From NCBI GenBank assembly GCA_030684475.1, contig JAUXWB010000526.1, positions 1 through 52,112 of the forward strand: 52,112 nt of DNA. Direction: 5' to 3'. This DNA is from Reyranella sp. (GTDB lineage Bacteria; Pseudomonadota; Alphaproteobacteria; Reyranellales; Reyranellaceae). The notes under the pieces were generated by a model. It made no database searches, was not told the DNA's origin, and saw only the letters and a program-made list of their open reading frames with translations. Both the position numbers and the translations under genes were made by a program. Below, in pieces: positions 19,118 through 26,413 of the stretch (position 1 is its first letter; each line of letters starts with the position of its first letter).

Positions 19118-20880
19118 CAGAACTCACTTTCGGGAATGTCGTCGTCCACGGGATAATCTTCGGCCGGTGGCGGTTCCTCGCCGGGCGGGCCCGTGAGGCC
19201 CGCGACCAGCGAGGTCTGCTCGCCCTTGCGGCGAACGGCATCGAGCTTGGCGCCCGGAAAGGTCTTCATTATGGCCTGCACCAGAAGATTGTCTTCGGCC
19301 TGGCTGCGCAGGCCGTCGGCCTTGGTCGCTTTCTGGGCGACCAGTGTCGGCTTGCCGGCGTCGCTCGAGACGGAGGCGATCCAGCGCCGGCCGGTCCAGC
19401 GGCTCAGGCACTCGCTCAGGCGCGACGCGAGGTCGGGCGGCGCCTGCGGCTCGGGGCGGAACTCGATCAGGCCGGGCTCGCAGCGCACCTCGTGGACATG
19501 ATGCATCAGGTAGTTGACCAGTCGCGCCTCGCGCTTGGTCTCGAACAGCGCCACGACCTCAGTGAAGCTCCTGGGTGCCGGCAGCGCTTCGGCCGGCTGG
19601 CCCACGGCACTGACGGGCTGCGACGCCAGGCGAGCCGCGGCGCCGCCGCCGCCATTGCCGCCGCGCGGTGGCGCCGCAGACGGCGTGCTGGCCGTGGACC
19701 CGGTGCCGGTCTGCAGCGCCTTGATCGCATCGGCGGGCGAGGGCAGGTCGGCCACGTAGCAAAGACGGATCAGGGCCATTTCGGCGGCCCGTAGCGGCGA
19801 GGGCGCGGCCAGCGTCTCCTGCAGTCCCTTCATCAGCAGCGTCCAGGCCCGCGTGAGCGAGGCCATGGAAAGCTTGCCCGCCATGGCGAGCCCCTGCGCC
19901 CGCTCGCTGTCGGCCGAGCTCGCCGCGGCCTCGGGCGCCACTTTCAGCCTCGTCACCCAGTGCGTCAGTTCGAGCATGTCCTGCAGGACGACCACCGGGT
20001 CGGCACCCGAATCGTGCATCTCGCCCAGTGCCGCCACCACGGCCGGGGCGTCGCCGCGCATGGTCTTCTCGAACAGCTCGAGCATGCGGCTGCGGTCGGC
20101 CAAACCGAGCATGTCGCGTACCTGGGCTGCGTCGACCACGCCGCCGCCATGCGCGATCGCCTGATCGAGCATGGAGAGGCCGTCGCGCACCGAGCCGTCG
20201 GCGGCGCGGGCGATCAGGGCCAAAGCCTCGGGTGATATCTCGACCTTTTCGTTGGCCGAGATCTTGCCGAAATGTTCGACCAGCACGTCCAGCGGTACGC
20301 GCTTGAGGTCAAAGCGCTGGCAGCGGCTCAGCACCGTCACCGGCACCTTGCGGATCTCGGTGGTGGCGAACAGGAACTTCACGTGCGGCGGCGGCTCTTC
20401 CAGGGTCTTGAGAAGGGCATTGAAGGCCTTCTCCGACAGCATGTGCACTTCGTCGATGATGTAGACTTTGTAGCGCGCCGACACCGGCCGGTAGCGCACG
20501 CCCTCGATCAACTCGCGCACGTCGTCGATGCCGGTGCGCGAGGCCGCGTCCATCTCGATCACGTCGACGTGGCGGTCCTCGGTGATGGCCTTGCAGTTGT
20601 CGCAGACGCCGCACGGATCGACCGTCGGTCCGCCCTTGCCGTCGGCGCCGACGCAGTTCAGCGCCCGGGCGATGATGCGGGCGGTCGTGGTCTTGCCGAC
20701 GCCGCGGACGCCCGTGAGCATGAAGGCATGTGCGATGCGGCCGGTCGCGATGGCGTTGCGCAGGGTGCGCACCATCGCCTCCTGGCCGACCAGGGTGGTG
20801 AAATCGGTGGGTCGGTACTTGCGGGCGAGCACCCGATAGGGGAGCGCTGCGTCCCCGGTGCCTTTGGTGGCTTGCGCCAT
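19117..20880 (-). CDS. dnaX: DNA polymerase III subunit gamma/tau
   Basis: DnaX is the ATPase core of the clamp loader. The AAA+ domain has Walker A GVRGVGKTTTA (about 55-65), a zinc-binding set beginning CGVCDNC, Walker B YIIDEVHMLS and the SRC motif TVLSRCQRFDLKRV. The tau extension (about residues 390-587) has a Gly/Ala-rich linker followed by the region that contacts the polymerase. I place the start at ATG 20880; GTG 20889 is in frame. No clear slippery A-run for a gamma frameshift was seen. Confidence 0.93.
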   Translation of the reverse strand: MAQATKGTGDAALPYRVLARKYRPTDFTTLVGQEAMVRTLRNAIATGRIAHAFMLTGVRGVGKTTTARIIARALNCVGADGKGGPTVDPCGVCDNCKAITEDRHVDVIEMDAASRTGIDDVRELIEGVRYRPVSARYKVYIIDEVHMLSEKAFNALLKTLEEPPPHVKFLFATTEIRKVPVTVLSRCQRFDLKRVPLDVLVEHFGKISANEKVEISPEALALIARAADGSVRDGLSMLDQAIAHGGGVVDAAQVRDMLGLADRSRMLELFEKTMRGDAPAVVAALGEMHDSGADPVVVLQDMLELTHWVTRLKVAPEAAASSADSERAQGLAMAGKLSMASLTRAWTLLMKGLQETLAAPSPLRAAEMALIRLCYVADLPSPADAIKALQTGTGSTASTPSAAPPRGGNGGGGAAARLASQPVSAVGQPAEALPAPRSFTEVVALFETKREARLVNYLMHHVHEVRCEPGLIEFRPEPQAPPDLASRLSECLSRWTGRRWIASVSSDAGKPTLVAQKATKADGLRSQAEDNLLVQAIMKTFPGAKLDAVRRKGEQTSLVAGLTGPPGEEPPPAEDYPVDDDIPESEF

Positions 20881-20976
20881 GGCGATCACCCGCTCAAACG
20901 CCGCGGCCCCTCAAGCCCGGCGGTCGTCGCGCCTAGGCTGCCTACCCCTTGCGACGGCGTGCGCAAGGAAACAGGT

Positions 20977-21068
20977 GAGGGACCAGCATGACCCGAAGCG
21001 AATTCGTTACGGCTGCTTCCTTCCGGATCTGACCGGGTTGGCGACTGCTCCGCCCACACCGGCCCCTC
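20977..21068 (-). ncRNA. ffs: signal recognition particle RNA, small bacterial type
   Basis: On the minus strand GGTCAGATCCGGAAGGAAGC (about 21041-21022) is the universal SRP apical core, followed by AGCCGTAACGA. The ends GAGGGGCCGGTGTG (21068-21055) and CATGCTGGTCCCTC (20990-20977) form a continuous 14-bp helix including G-U pairs. This defines the roughly 92-nt hairpin. The RNA binds Ffh and guides ribosomes to FtsY and the membrane. It precedes dnaX by about 100 nt on the same strand, as in many alphaproteobacteria. The exact ends may differ by a few bases. Confidence 0.95.
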
Positions 21069-21074
21069 GGAGGC

Positions 21075-21105
21075 GTTATATCAGGAGTCCGGGGCCCCGG
21101 CACAA
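21075..21105 (-). promoter_or_regulatory. candidate promoter of the SRP RNA
   Basis: On the minus strand TATAAC (21080-21075) stands 6 nt before the inferred RNA 5' end at 21068. TTGTGC (21105-21100) is a possible -35, but the 19-nt spacer is long. The -10 hexamer equals the one proposed for rpoZ. Confidence 0.5.
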
Positions 21106-21113
21106 GGGATGAA

Positions 21114-21298
21114 GTGGACCATTCCGAGCCTCGCCTGAAAGGGTGTCGCTTGATCGCGATGGGGGTCCGATTTGCCGGCCAAGGCCTTGATTCGACGCCG
21201 GAAACGCCGCGGCGCGTGCCACGGACTTTCAGGCCAAGGTTTTCACAATGCGTGTGCCGTAGCGGTCGGCCCCCGTGGACCATTCCGTGGACCATTCC
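21114..21298. repeat. three copies of the 12-mer GTGGACCATTCC
   Basis: GTGGACCATTCC is found at 21114-21125 and twice in direct tandem at 21275-21286 and 21287-21298. The tandem pair lies within the 3' part of the small HTH gene and encodes its repeated Asn-Gly-Pro-Arg tail. The first copy sits just upstream of the SRP RNA promoter. No mobile-element ends were recognised around them. Confidence 0.65.
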
Positions 21299-21596
21299 AG
21301 GAACCGCCCGTTCGGCGGCCGATGGTCGAGATGCGTCGGCGGCCCTGGCCCGGGATTTCGATCCATTCGGGCGGCGGGGCCGGCGCCTTCGGCGGGCGAG
21401 GCGGAGGAGCCCGCCGGCCCGGCACGGCGCGCCACGCTGCGGCGAACTCGGGCAGGGTCTTGCGCCACTTGTAGAGGCTCGACCGCGGCACGCCTGCGGC
21501 GTCGGCCGCGGCACGGACCGAACCGCGCTTTTGCAGCTGTTTCAGGAAGCGGGTGAGCGCGCGCCCGGATGCACGGCGCCAGGGGGCGTCGGTCAT
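21243..21596 (-). CDS. small protein with helix-turn-helix domain
   Basis: This 117-residue protein has an HTH-like segment at about residues 25-55 (RGSVRAAADAAGVPRSSLYKW), like those in transposase and terminase-small-subunit N termini. A Pro-rich linker and a low-complexity basic tail follow, the tail partly encoded by the GTGGACCATTCC repeat. GAGGG lies about 4 nt before the ATG, which supports translation. It is flanked by the SRP RNA and a hairpin-rich interval, with no phage or transposase genes nearby. It may be a domesticated or remnant mobile-element protein, or a small regulator; the target is unknown. Confidence 0.6.
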   Translation of the reverse strand: MTDAPWRRASGRALTRFLKQLQKRGSVRAAADAAGVPRSSLYKWRKTLPEFAAAWRAVPGRRAPPPRPPKAPAPPPEWIEIPGQGRRRISTIGRRTGGSWNGPRNGPRGPTATAHAL

Positions 21597-21625
21597 TTTC
21601 CCTCTCTCGGGTTGGAATAAAGAAG

Positions 21626-21653
21626 ACGCCCGGTCGGAAAAACCGCCGGGCGT
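21626..21653. other. GC-rich hairpin upstream of the OmpA-type lipoprotein gene
   Basis: ACGCCCGGTCGG (21626-21637) pairs with CCGCCGGGCGT (21643-21653) across a 5-A loop, with one bulge. It is shaped like a terminator, but no T-run follows on either side. A second stem, GCTGGA/TCCAGC, and a third, TCCGGGA/TCCCGGA (21783-21800), follow before the next gene. Confidence 0.5.
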
Positions 21654-21782
21654 TCAGGGCTGGAACAGCAAACTCCAGCTTATAGAAAAATCTACCTCAA
21701 ATTGGCTGAACTTGCAAATTTAAGTTAATAGGCAGGTGACGGAACCTTTTCGACCGTCGGTCGTTTCCATAGTGGCGGCCCC

Positions 21783-21800
21783 TCCGGGATCCGTCCCGGA
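21783..21800. other. hairpin in the leader of the OmpA-type lipoprotein gene
   Basis: TCCGGGA (21783-21789) and TCCCGGA (21794-21800) form a perfect 7-bp stem with a 4-nt loop, 44 nt before the ATG at 21845. If the transcript starts upstream, this would be a structured 5' leader element. Its role is unknown. Confidence 0.45.
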
Positions 21801-21844
21801 ATGGCACTCCGCCATCCCGAACTCTCTCTATTTTGGGGTGACTA

Positions 21845-22519
21845 ATGCTCAGGAAACTACTGGCTGTCGTTGCGGCCTCATACCTCTTGGGCGCTTGCGC
21901 CTCTGAACCGCCGCCTCCGCCCCCGCCACCTCCGCCCCCGCAGGCCCAATCGCAGGCCTTCATGGTGTTCTTCGACTGGGATCGCTCGAACCTGTCGCAG
22001 CAAGCGTTGAACACGGTCCAGCAGGCGGCCAACGCCTTCAAGACCCGCGGTAGCACCCGCATTACCACGACGGGCCACACCGACACGTCGGGCCCGGAAG
22101 CCTACAACATGGCGCTGTCTCTGCGTCGTGCGAACACGGTCAAGGACGCGCTGGTCCGCGAAGGCGTGCCGGCAACGGCCATCAGTGTGGTCGGCCGCGG
22201 TGAAGCCGGCCTGCTGGTGCAAACCGGCGACGGCGTGCGCGAGCCGCAGAACCGTCGTGTCGAGATCGTGGTCGACGGCATGGCTCAAGTGCCTGCCATC
22301 TTCAGGGACCCTGCGTCGTACTGTAAGGCCTTGAGCGACAAGTGGCGCGAGTTCCGCACTGCCCGGACAGATACCCGCGCATCGGCAGCCATCGCCAGAT
22401 GCGAGGCGGGCGACTACCAGGCCGGCATCCCGGTGCTCGAGGATGCGCTGATCAGGGCCGACATCCCGCTCCCCGCGCCCGGCTTCCGCTGGCCCGGTCA
22501 GCCGATATCTCCGCGCTGA
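21845..22519 (+). CDS. OmpA-family outer-membrane lipoprotein (Pal-like)
   Basis: This 224-residue protein should be anchored in the outer membrane by a lipid on Cys18 (lipobox LLGAC) and bind peptidoglycan non-covalently. A run of 11 prolines (about 22-32) gives a rigid stalk. The OmpA-C domain follows (MVFFDWDRSNLSQQA, TTTGHTDTSGP, ALSLRRANTVKDALV, NRRVEIVV). Unlike Pal, about 75 further residues follow, with two cysteines (YCKALSDKW, ARCEAGDYQAG) that may form a disulfide. GGGGTG precedes the ATG. It is not beside tol genes, so the Pal role itself is unlikely. Confidence 0.85.
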   Translation: MLRKLLAVVAASYLLGACASEPPPPPPPPPPPQAQSQAFMVFFDWDRSNLSQQALNTVQQAANAFKTRGSTRITTTGHTDTSGPEAYNMALSLRRANTVKDALVREGVPATAISVVGRGEAGLLVQTGDGVREPQNRRVEIVVDGMAQVPAIFRDPASYCKALSDKWREFRTARTDTRASAAIARCEAGDYQAGIPVLEDALIRADIPLPAPGFRWPGQPISPR

Positions 22520-22541
22520 GTGACTTCACTTGAAACCGACG

Positions 22542-22573
22542 AGGCGGCCCTCCGAAAGGGGGGCCGCCTTTTC
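22542..22573 (+). terminator. rho-independent terminator after the OmpA-type gene
   Basis: AGGCGGCCCTCC (22542-22553) pairs with GGGGGGCCGCCT (22558-22569) around GAAA, with one G-U pair, and is followed by TTTT. It also lies just beyond the end of the convergent oxidoreductase gene, whose stop is at 22610. Confidence 0.85.
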
Positions 22574-22609
22574 GTTGCCGGCAGCACGGAAAAAACGCGG
22601 CCCAATCCT

Positions 22610-23617
22610 CTAGCGGACGGTATTGATCTCGACCGCGCCGCCTTCGTCGAGGGCGCGTCGGGTGGCAGCCGAGAGCGTCAGCGCCTCGATGGCGCGTTCG
22701 GCGTCGAGCAGTGCGGGATCGGCGCGGTCGCGGATGCAATCGACGAAGCGTTGCAGCTCAGCCTCGTAGGGATTGCGGACCGCCACTGGAACAGGCCGGC
22801 GCGGACCGCTCTCACCGACCATCGTGAAAGTGCTTTTTGGCGGGTCGTCCTCGAACACGGTCGACAGTTCGAAGGCCGCGCGCTCGAACAGGGCGCGGAA
22901 GCCAACGGTGAAGGGGAACCCGGAAGGCATCAGGCCGCTGGCGGCGATCGTGGCGTGGCAGCCGTCGTCGTAGCTGAGCAGCGCCGAAATCTCTCCCGGT
23001 GCCCCACCATCGGTCCGTGTTGCGCTGGCCGACAGGCGCGCCGGGCGGCCCATCAGCCAAAGCACAATGTCGAAATCGAACGTCATCAGCTCGGTCGAGG
23101 GATCGCCGTAGTGTGCCTTATGGTCGGGCCTGCCGGACCGCAGGTACGAGCCCAGGCGATGCGCCACGAAGCTGAGCAGGCGGCCGTGTTCGCCGGTCTC
23201 GGTGGCCGTCTTGAGGTGCGCATAGGCGCCGACCGAGCGCATGAGCAGGCCGACCTGGAGCAGGCGGTCGGCGCGCCGCGCCGCGTCGCGCATCTGCCGT
23301 GCCTCATCCAATCGAGGCGCGAGAGGGCTCTCGCAGAACACGTGCTTGCCCTGTTCGAGAGCAGGGATGACGAAGGCGGCGTGAACTGCGCTCGGCAGGC
23401 AGACGTCGATGGCGTCCACCGCCATGTCCTGGATCAACGTCGCGACATCCGTGACGGGCACGGCACCGCAGAGGGCGGCAACCGAACGCACCCGTTCCGG
23501 GTTGCGGCCGAATATGCCGGCGATCTCCACGTTCGTGACGGTTGCATAGGCCGCGGCGTGTGTGGCGCCCATGGCGCCAGCACCAAGGATGCCGATCCGG
23601 ATCTTTTTGTCGCCCAT
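22610..23617 (-). CDS. Gfo/Idh/MocA-family oxidoreductase
   Basis: This NAD(P)-dependent dehydrogenase of 335 residues belongs to the family of inositol, glucose-fructose and related sugar oxidoreductases. The Rossmann motif is IGILGAGAMGATHAAAY (about 8-24). The family's catalytic-lysine region appears as GKHVFCESPLA, where the usual Glu-Lys-Pro is Glu-Ser-Pro. The catalytic Lys is therefore replaced here, which casts doubt on normal sugar oxidation. ATG 23617 starts immediately before the Rossmann fold with GGAG upstream; the open frame extends much further into AT-richer DNA but unconvincingly. Confidence 0.85.
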   Translation of the reverse strand: MGDKKIRIGILGAGAMGATHAAAYATVTNVEIAGIFGRNPERVRSVAALCGAVPVTDVATLIQDMAVDAIDVCLPSAVHAAFVIPALEQGKHVFCESPLAPRLDEARQMRDAARRADRLLQVGLLMRSVGAYAHLKTATETGEHGRLLSFVAHRLGSYLRSGRPDHKAHYGDPSTELMTFDFDIVLWLMGRPARLSASATRTDGGAPGEISALLSYDDGCHATIAASGLMPSGFPFTVGFRALFERAAFELSTVFEDDPPKSTFTMVGESGPRRPVPVAVRNPYEAELQRFVDCIRDRADPALLDAERAIEALTLSAATRRALDEGGAVEINTVR

Positions 23618-24523
23618 GCGCTCCGCGCTGTTGATGCGGGCATCATAGGCCTTGCCGAATTCTACACCAAGGCGTGGTGGCCCATGGGCCGTGTGGGGCC
23701 CAGGTGGTCGCGCAAGGTCGTGGAGCCGGTGACTGCCTACACGCCGACGAGTGTGGTGTTCACGACCAGTGTCGACAAGAGCGCCAGCAGTTCGAAATGG
23801 CCGATGGTCGACGGATGCTCGCCGTGGCCGGCGGCGAAGCCGCTTTCGACGGAGCGGCGATTCAAATCCTTGTTTCCTGGGTGCAGCGAGATAGTGCAAG
23901 TAGAGCAAACTAGATGCTCCGCAGTTTGTGCCGACATTTTCATCCAAATCACGGAATGCCGATTGCCGTGGATCGGCCTTCGATTATCGTCACTACGTTG
24001 GGAGTTTTCACGCTTACTCGTAAGTTCACGAGCGCCTCATTGACATTGAAGCAACTTCAGAAGCATCAGCCAGCACTGGGAATCGGACGAGCATCGAATC
24101 TTTCATGTGAGTGATTTCCAGACTACGATGCTTCGTTCTTGGCCGACCGATCAATCCTGTGGCAAGCAACCTCGTCCTTTGCCGGATCGTCACGAACGGC
24201 AGCACCATCAATGAGCATGTCTCGCGGGATTTCCAGGTGCCCAACCATGTATGCCCAAACACGATGGAGCGGCGAACGTATCGTCCGCCCTCCGGCTCGT
24301 CGAAATACCAGATTGGGATGTTGCGTTCGACGAAGGTCCGGAGCACTGGTCGGTTGATGGCCGGATGCCGTTACCTTGGCGACCTTCTGCGGGATGCCGA
24401 AGTACGGGTGACGTGCGGTGTTTCACCGAGGCGACGACCGATATCAGGTCCCATGCCGCGTCAATCAGCTGACCTCCGCGTCACCATGCATCCAATCGCG
24501 CCGACCGGCGTTGTCTCGTCATT
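23618..24523. other. AT-richer interval without a supported gene
   Basis: About 900 bases between the oxidoreductase and tamA have visibly lower GC than the surroundings. The longest frames (24026-24346 minus, 106 residues; 23737-23952 minus; 24251-24472 plus) lack ribosome sites, family motifs or matching codon bias. The plus and minus frames compete over the same bases. It may hold the decayed remains of a transferred gene. I see no hairpin terminator, RNA gene or inverted-repeat ends. Confidence 0.5.
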
Positions 24524-26413
24524 GTGAGGGTCAACTGCCGAACAGAGCGTGAGGCGCGGGCTGGTGGCTTGGCGCGTGTGCGGCGCGCCATTCCGGTGTT
24601 TTTTTTGCTCGTGGCCGTGCTCTTTTCGGGGCCCCTTCACGCCCGGACGGCGAAAATCGCCTTGTCCGTGACGGGGGACGAGAGGATGGGCACGGACCTC
24701 CGGGAACTCGTCGAGACCTTCGAAAAGCAGCAGCCGCTCACGGGCGACGGCCTGTCGTTGCTTCAGGGCGCGCAGGCCGTGCTGTCGCGGGCTAATGCGG
24801 CGCTCCGGTCCCGCGGCTTCTACGATGCGGAAGTCCGGGCCAGCGTCGACGGCCGGCCGATCGCCGAGGCCGCGGCGCTGGACGCCATCGAGGCGCAGCC
24901 GGACGCCGCGCAGATTTCCATCGCGATGACCATCGACACCGGGCCGAGGTACCGGATCGGCACGGTGGCGATCCGCCCGCCCGGCGCGATGGTGTCCCTG
25001 CCCGATGTCGATCGCGGCAAGATCGGCCTTGCCCCAGGTGATCCCGCCGACGCCGCCGCGATCATCGCGGCCCAGGGCGAGATCATCGTCGAACTTCGCA
25101 AGCAGGGATATGCACTGGCGACCGCCAAGCGCGAGGTGGTGGTCGACCATGCCACGCAGGAGGCGGAGGTCACTTATGTCGTCGAGGCCGGCCCCACGGC
25201 GAAGATGGGCAAGGTGCATTTCTCGGGCACCGAGAAGGTCGACACCACCTATCTGCAGCGCCGGGTGCCGTTCACCGAGGGCGAGCCGTACGATCCCGCG
25301 AAGGTCGAGTTGCTGCGCGGCAAGCTCACGTCGCTCGGCGTCTTCAATGCCGTGCGCATCAAGCCCGCGACCGCGCTCGATGCCAACGGCGAGCTGCCGA
25401 TCGACGTCGAACTCACCGACCGGCTGCAGCGCTCCTTCGGGTTCGGCGTGAGCTACGAGACCCAGCTCGGCTTTGCCGTTGACGGCTTCTGGGTGCACCG
25501 CAATCTGTTCGGCCAGGCCGAGAGCCTGCGCCTGTCGGCCGAGGTCAACCATATCGGCCAGGGCCTGGCGATCGTTGACACCGGTTTCGCCTTCCGGGCC
25601 GCCTTTCGCAAGCCCGACTGGTGGCTGGCGGGACAGGACGCACGACTGGAGGCCGCGGCACTGCGCGAAGTGCTGGATGCCTACACGCGCAAGGCCGTCA
25701 CCTTCTACGGCGGGTTCGACCGCACTTTCTCGCCCCGCTGGCAGGCACGCGCGGGCCTCGCCATCGAGGTCGCCGACATCCTGCGCAACGGCATCACGAA
25801 GAACTACCGGATGCTCGGACTGCAGACGGCGGTGCTCTACAACAGGGCGAACAGCGATCTCGACCCGACGCGCGGCTATCGCCTGCAGCTCGATGTCACG
25901 CCTTGGCTCGACACCGGACCGGGTGGAGACTTCTTTACCGTCATGCGCCTGACCGGCCGCAACTACTTCGATCTCGCCGAGCCCGGGCGAACCGTGCTGG
26001 CAACCCGTGCCTCGGTCGGCACCGAGCCTGCGATCAGCATCGGCGGCATCCCGCCCGACAAGCTCTTCTATGCCGGCGGTGGCGGCTCGGTGCGCGGCTT
26101 CGTCTATCAAAGCGCCGGCCCGCGCGACGCCTTCAACAACCCGCTGGGCGGCGCCAGCGTCGTCGAGGCGAGCGTCGAGCTTCGCCAGCGCATCGGCCAG
26201 TCGTTCGGCGCCGTGGCCTTCGTCGACGCCGGCAGCGCCTATCCCGATTACCTGCCCAACTTCTCGCTGTTCGCGCCACGGGTCGGCGCCGGCACCGGCA
26301 TCCGCTACTACACCGACTTCGGCCCGATACGGCTCGATGTCGGCTTTCCGCTCAACCGGCGTGAAGGCGACCCGCCGTTCGGCGTGTACGTCAGCCTCGG
26401 GCAGTCCTTCTGA
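24524..26413 (+). CDS. tamA: TamA-type outer-membrane assembly protein (BamA superfamily)
   Basis: TamA is an outer-membrane barrel of the Omp85 family that works with TamB in envelope assembly. After a signal peptide (hydrophobic segment about 23-35, ending HARTAKI) come POTRA domains (about 45-310; GPRYRIGTVAIRPPG, GPTAKMGKVHFSGTEKV). A C-terminal 16-strand barrel follows with the hallmark GGGGSVRGFVYQSAGPRD and PLGGASVVEASVELRQRI, and a final Phe. The frame begins with GTG 24524; GTG 24578 is an alternative start just before the signal peptide. The stop overlaps the tamB ATG by 1 nt. Confidence 0.92.
   Translation: MRVNCRTEREARAGGLARVRRAIPVFFLLVAVLFSGPLHARTAKIALSVTGDERMGTDLRELVETFEKQQPLTGDGLSLLQGAQAVLSRANAALRSRGFYDAEVRASVDGRPIAEAAALDAIEAQPDAAQISIAMTIDTGPRYRIGTVAIRPPGAMVSLPDVDRGKIGLAPGDPADAAAIIAAQGEIIVELRKQGYALATAKREVVVDHATQEAEVTYVVEAGPTAKMGKVHFSGTEKVDTTYLQRRVPFTEGEPYDPAKVELLRGKLTSLGVFNAVRIKPATALDANGELPIDVELTDRLQRSFGFGVSYETQLGFAVDGFWVHRNLFGQAESLRLSAEVNHIGQGLAIVDTGFAFRAAFRKPDWWLAGQDARLEAAALREVLDAYTRKAVTFYGGFDRTFSPRWQARAGLAIEVADILRNGITKNYRMLGLQTAVLYNRANSDLDPTRGYRLQLDVTPWLDTGPGGDFFTVMRLTGRNYFDLAEPGRTVLATRASVGTEPAISIGGIPPDKLFYAGGGGSVRGFVYQSAGPRDAFNNPLGGASVVEASVELRQRIGQSFGAVAFVDAGSAYPDYLPNFSLFAPRVGAGTGIRYYTDFGPIRLDVGFPLNRREGDPPFGVYVSLGQSF

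Noticed and set aside
21243-21596. Prophage remnant based on a terminase-like HTH
   Set aside because: No other phage gene, integrase or attachment repeat is nearby. Kept only as a small HTH protein.
24026-24346. Possible 106-residue gene on the minus strand
   Set aside because: No ribosome site, family motif or codon bias, and a competing frame occurs on the other strand.
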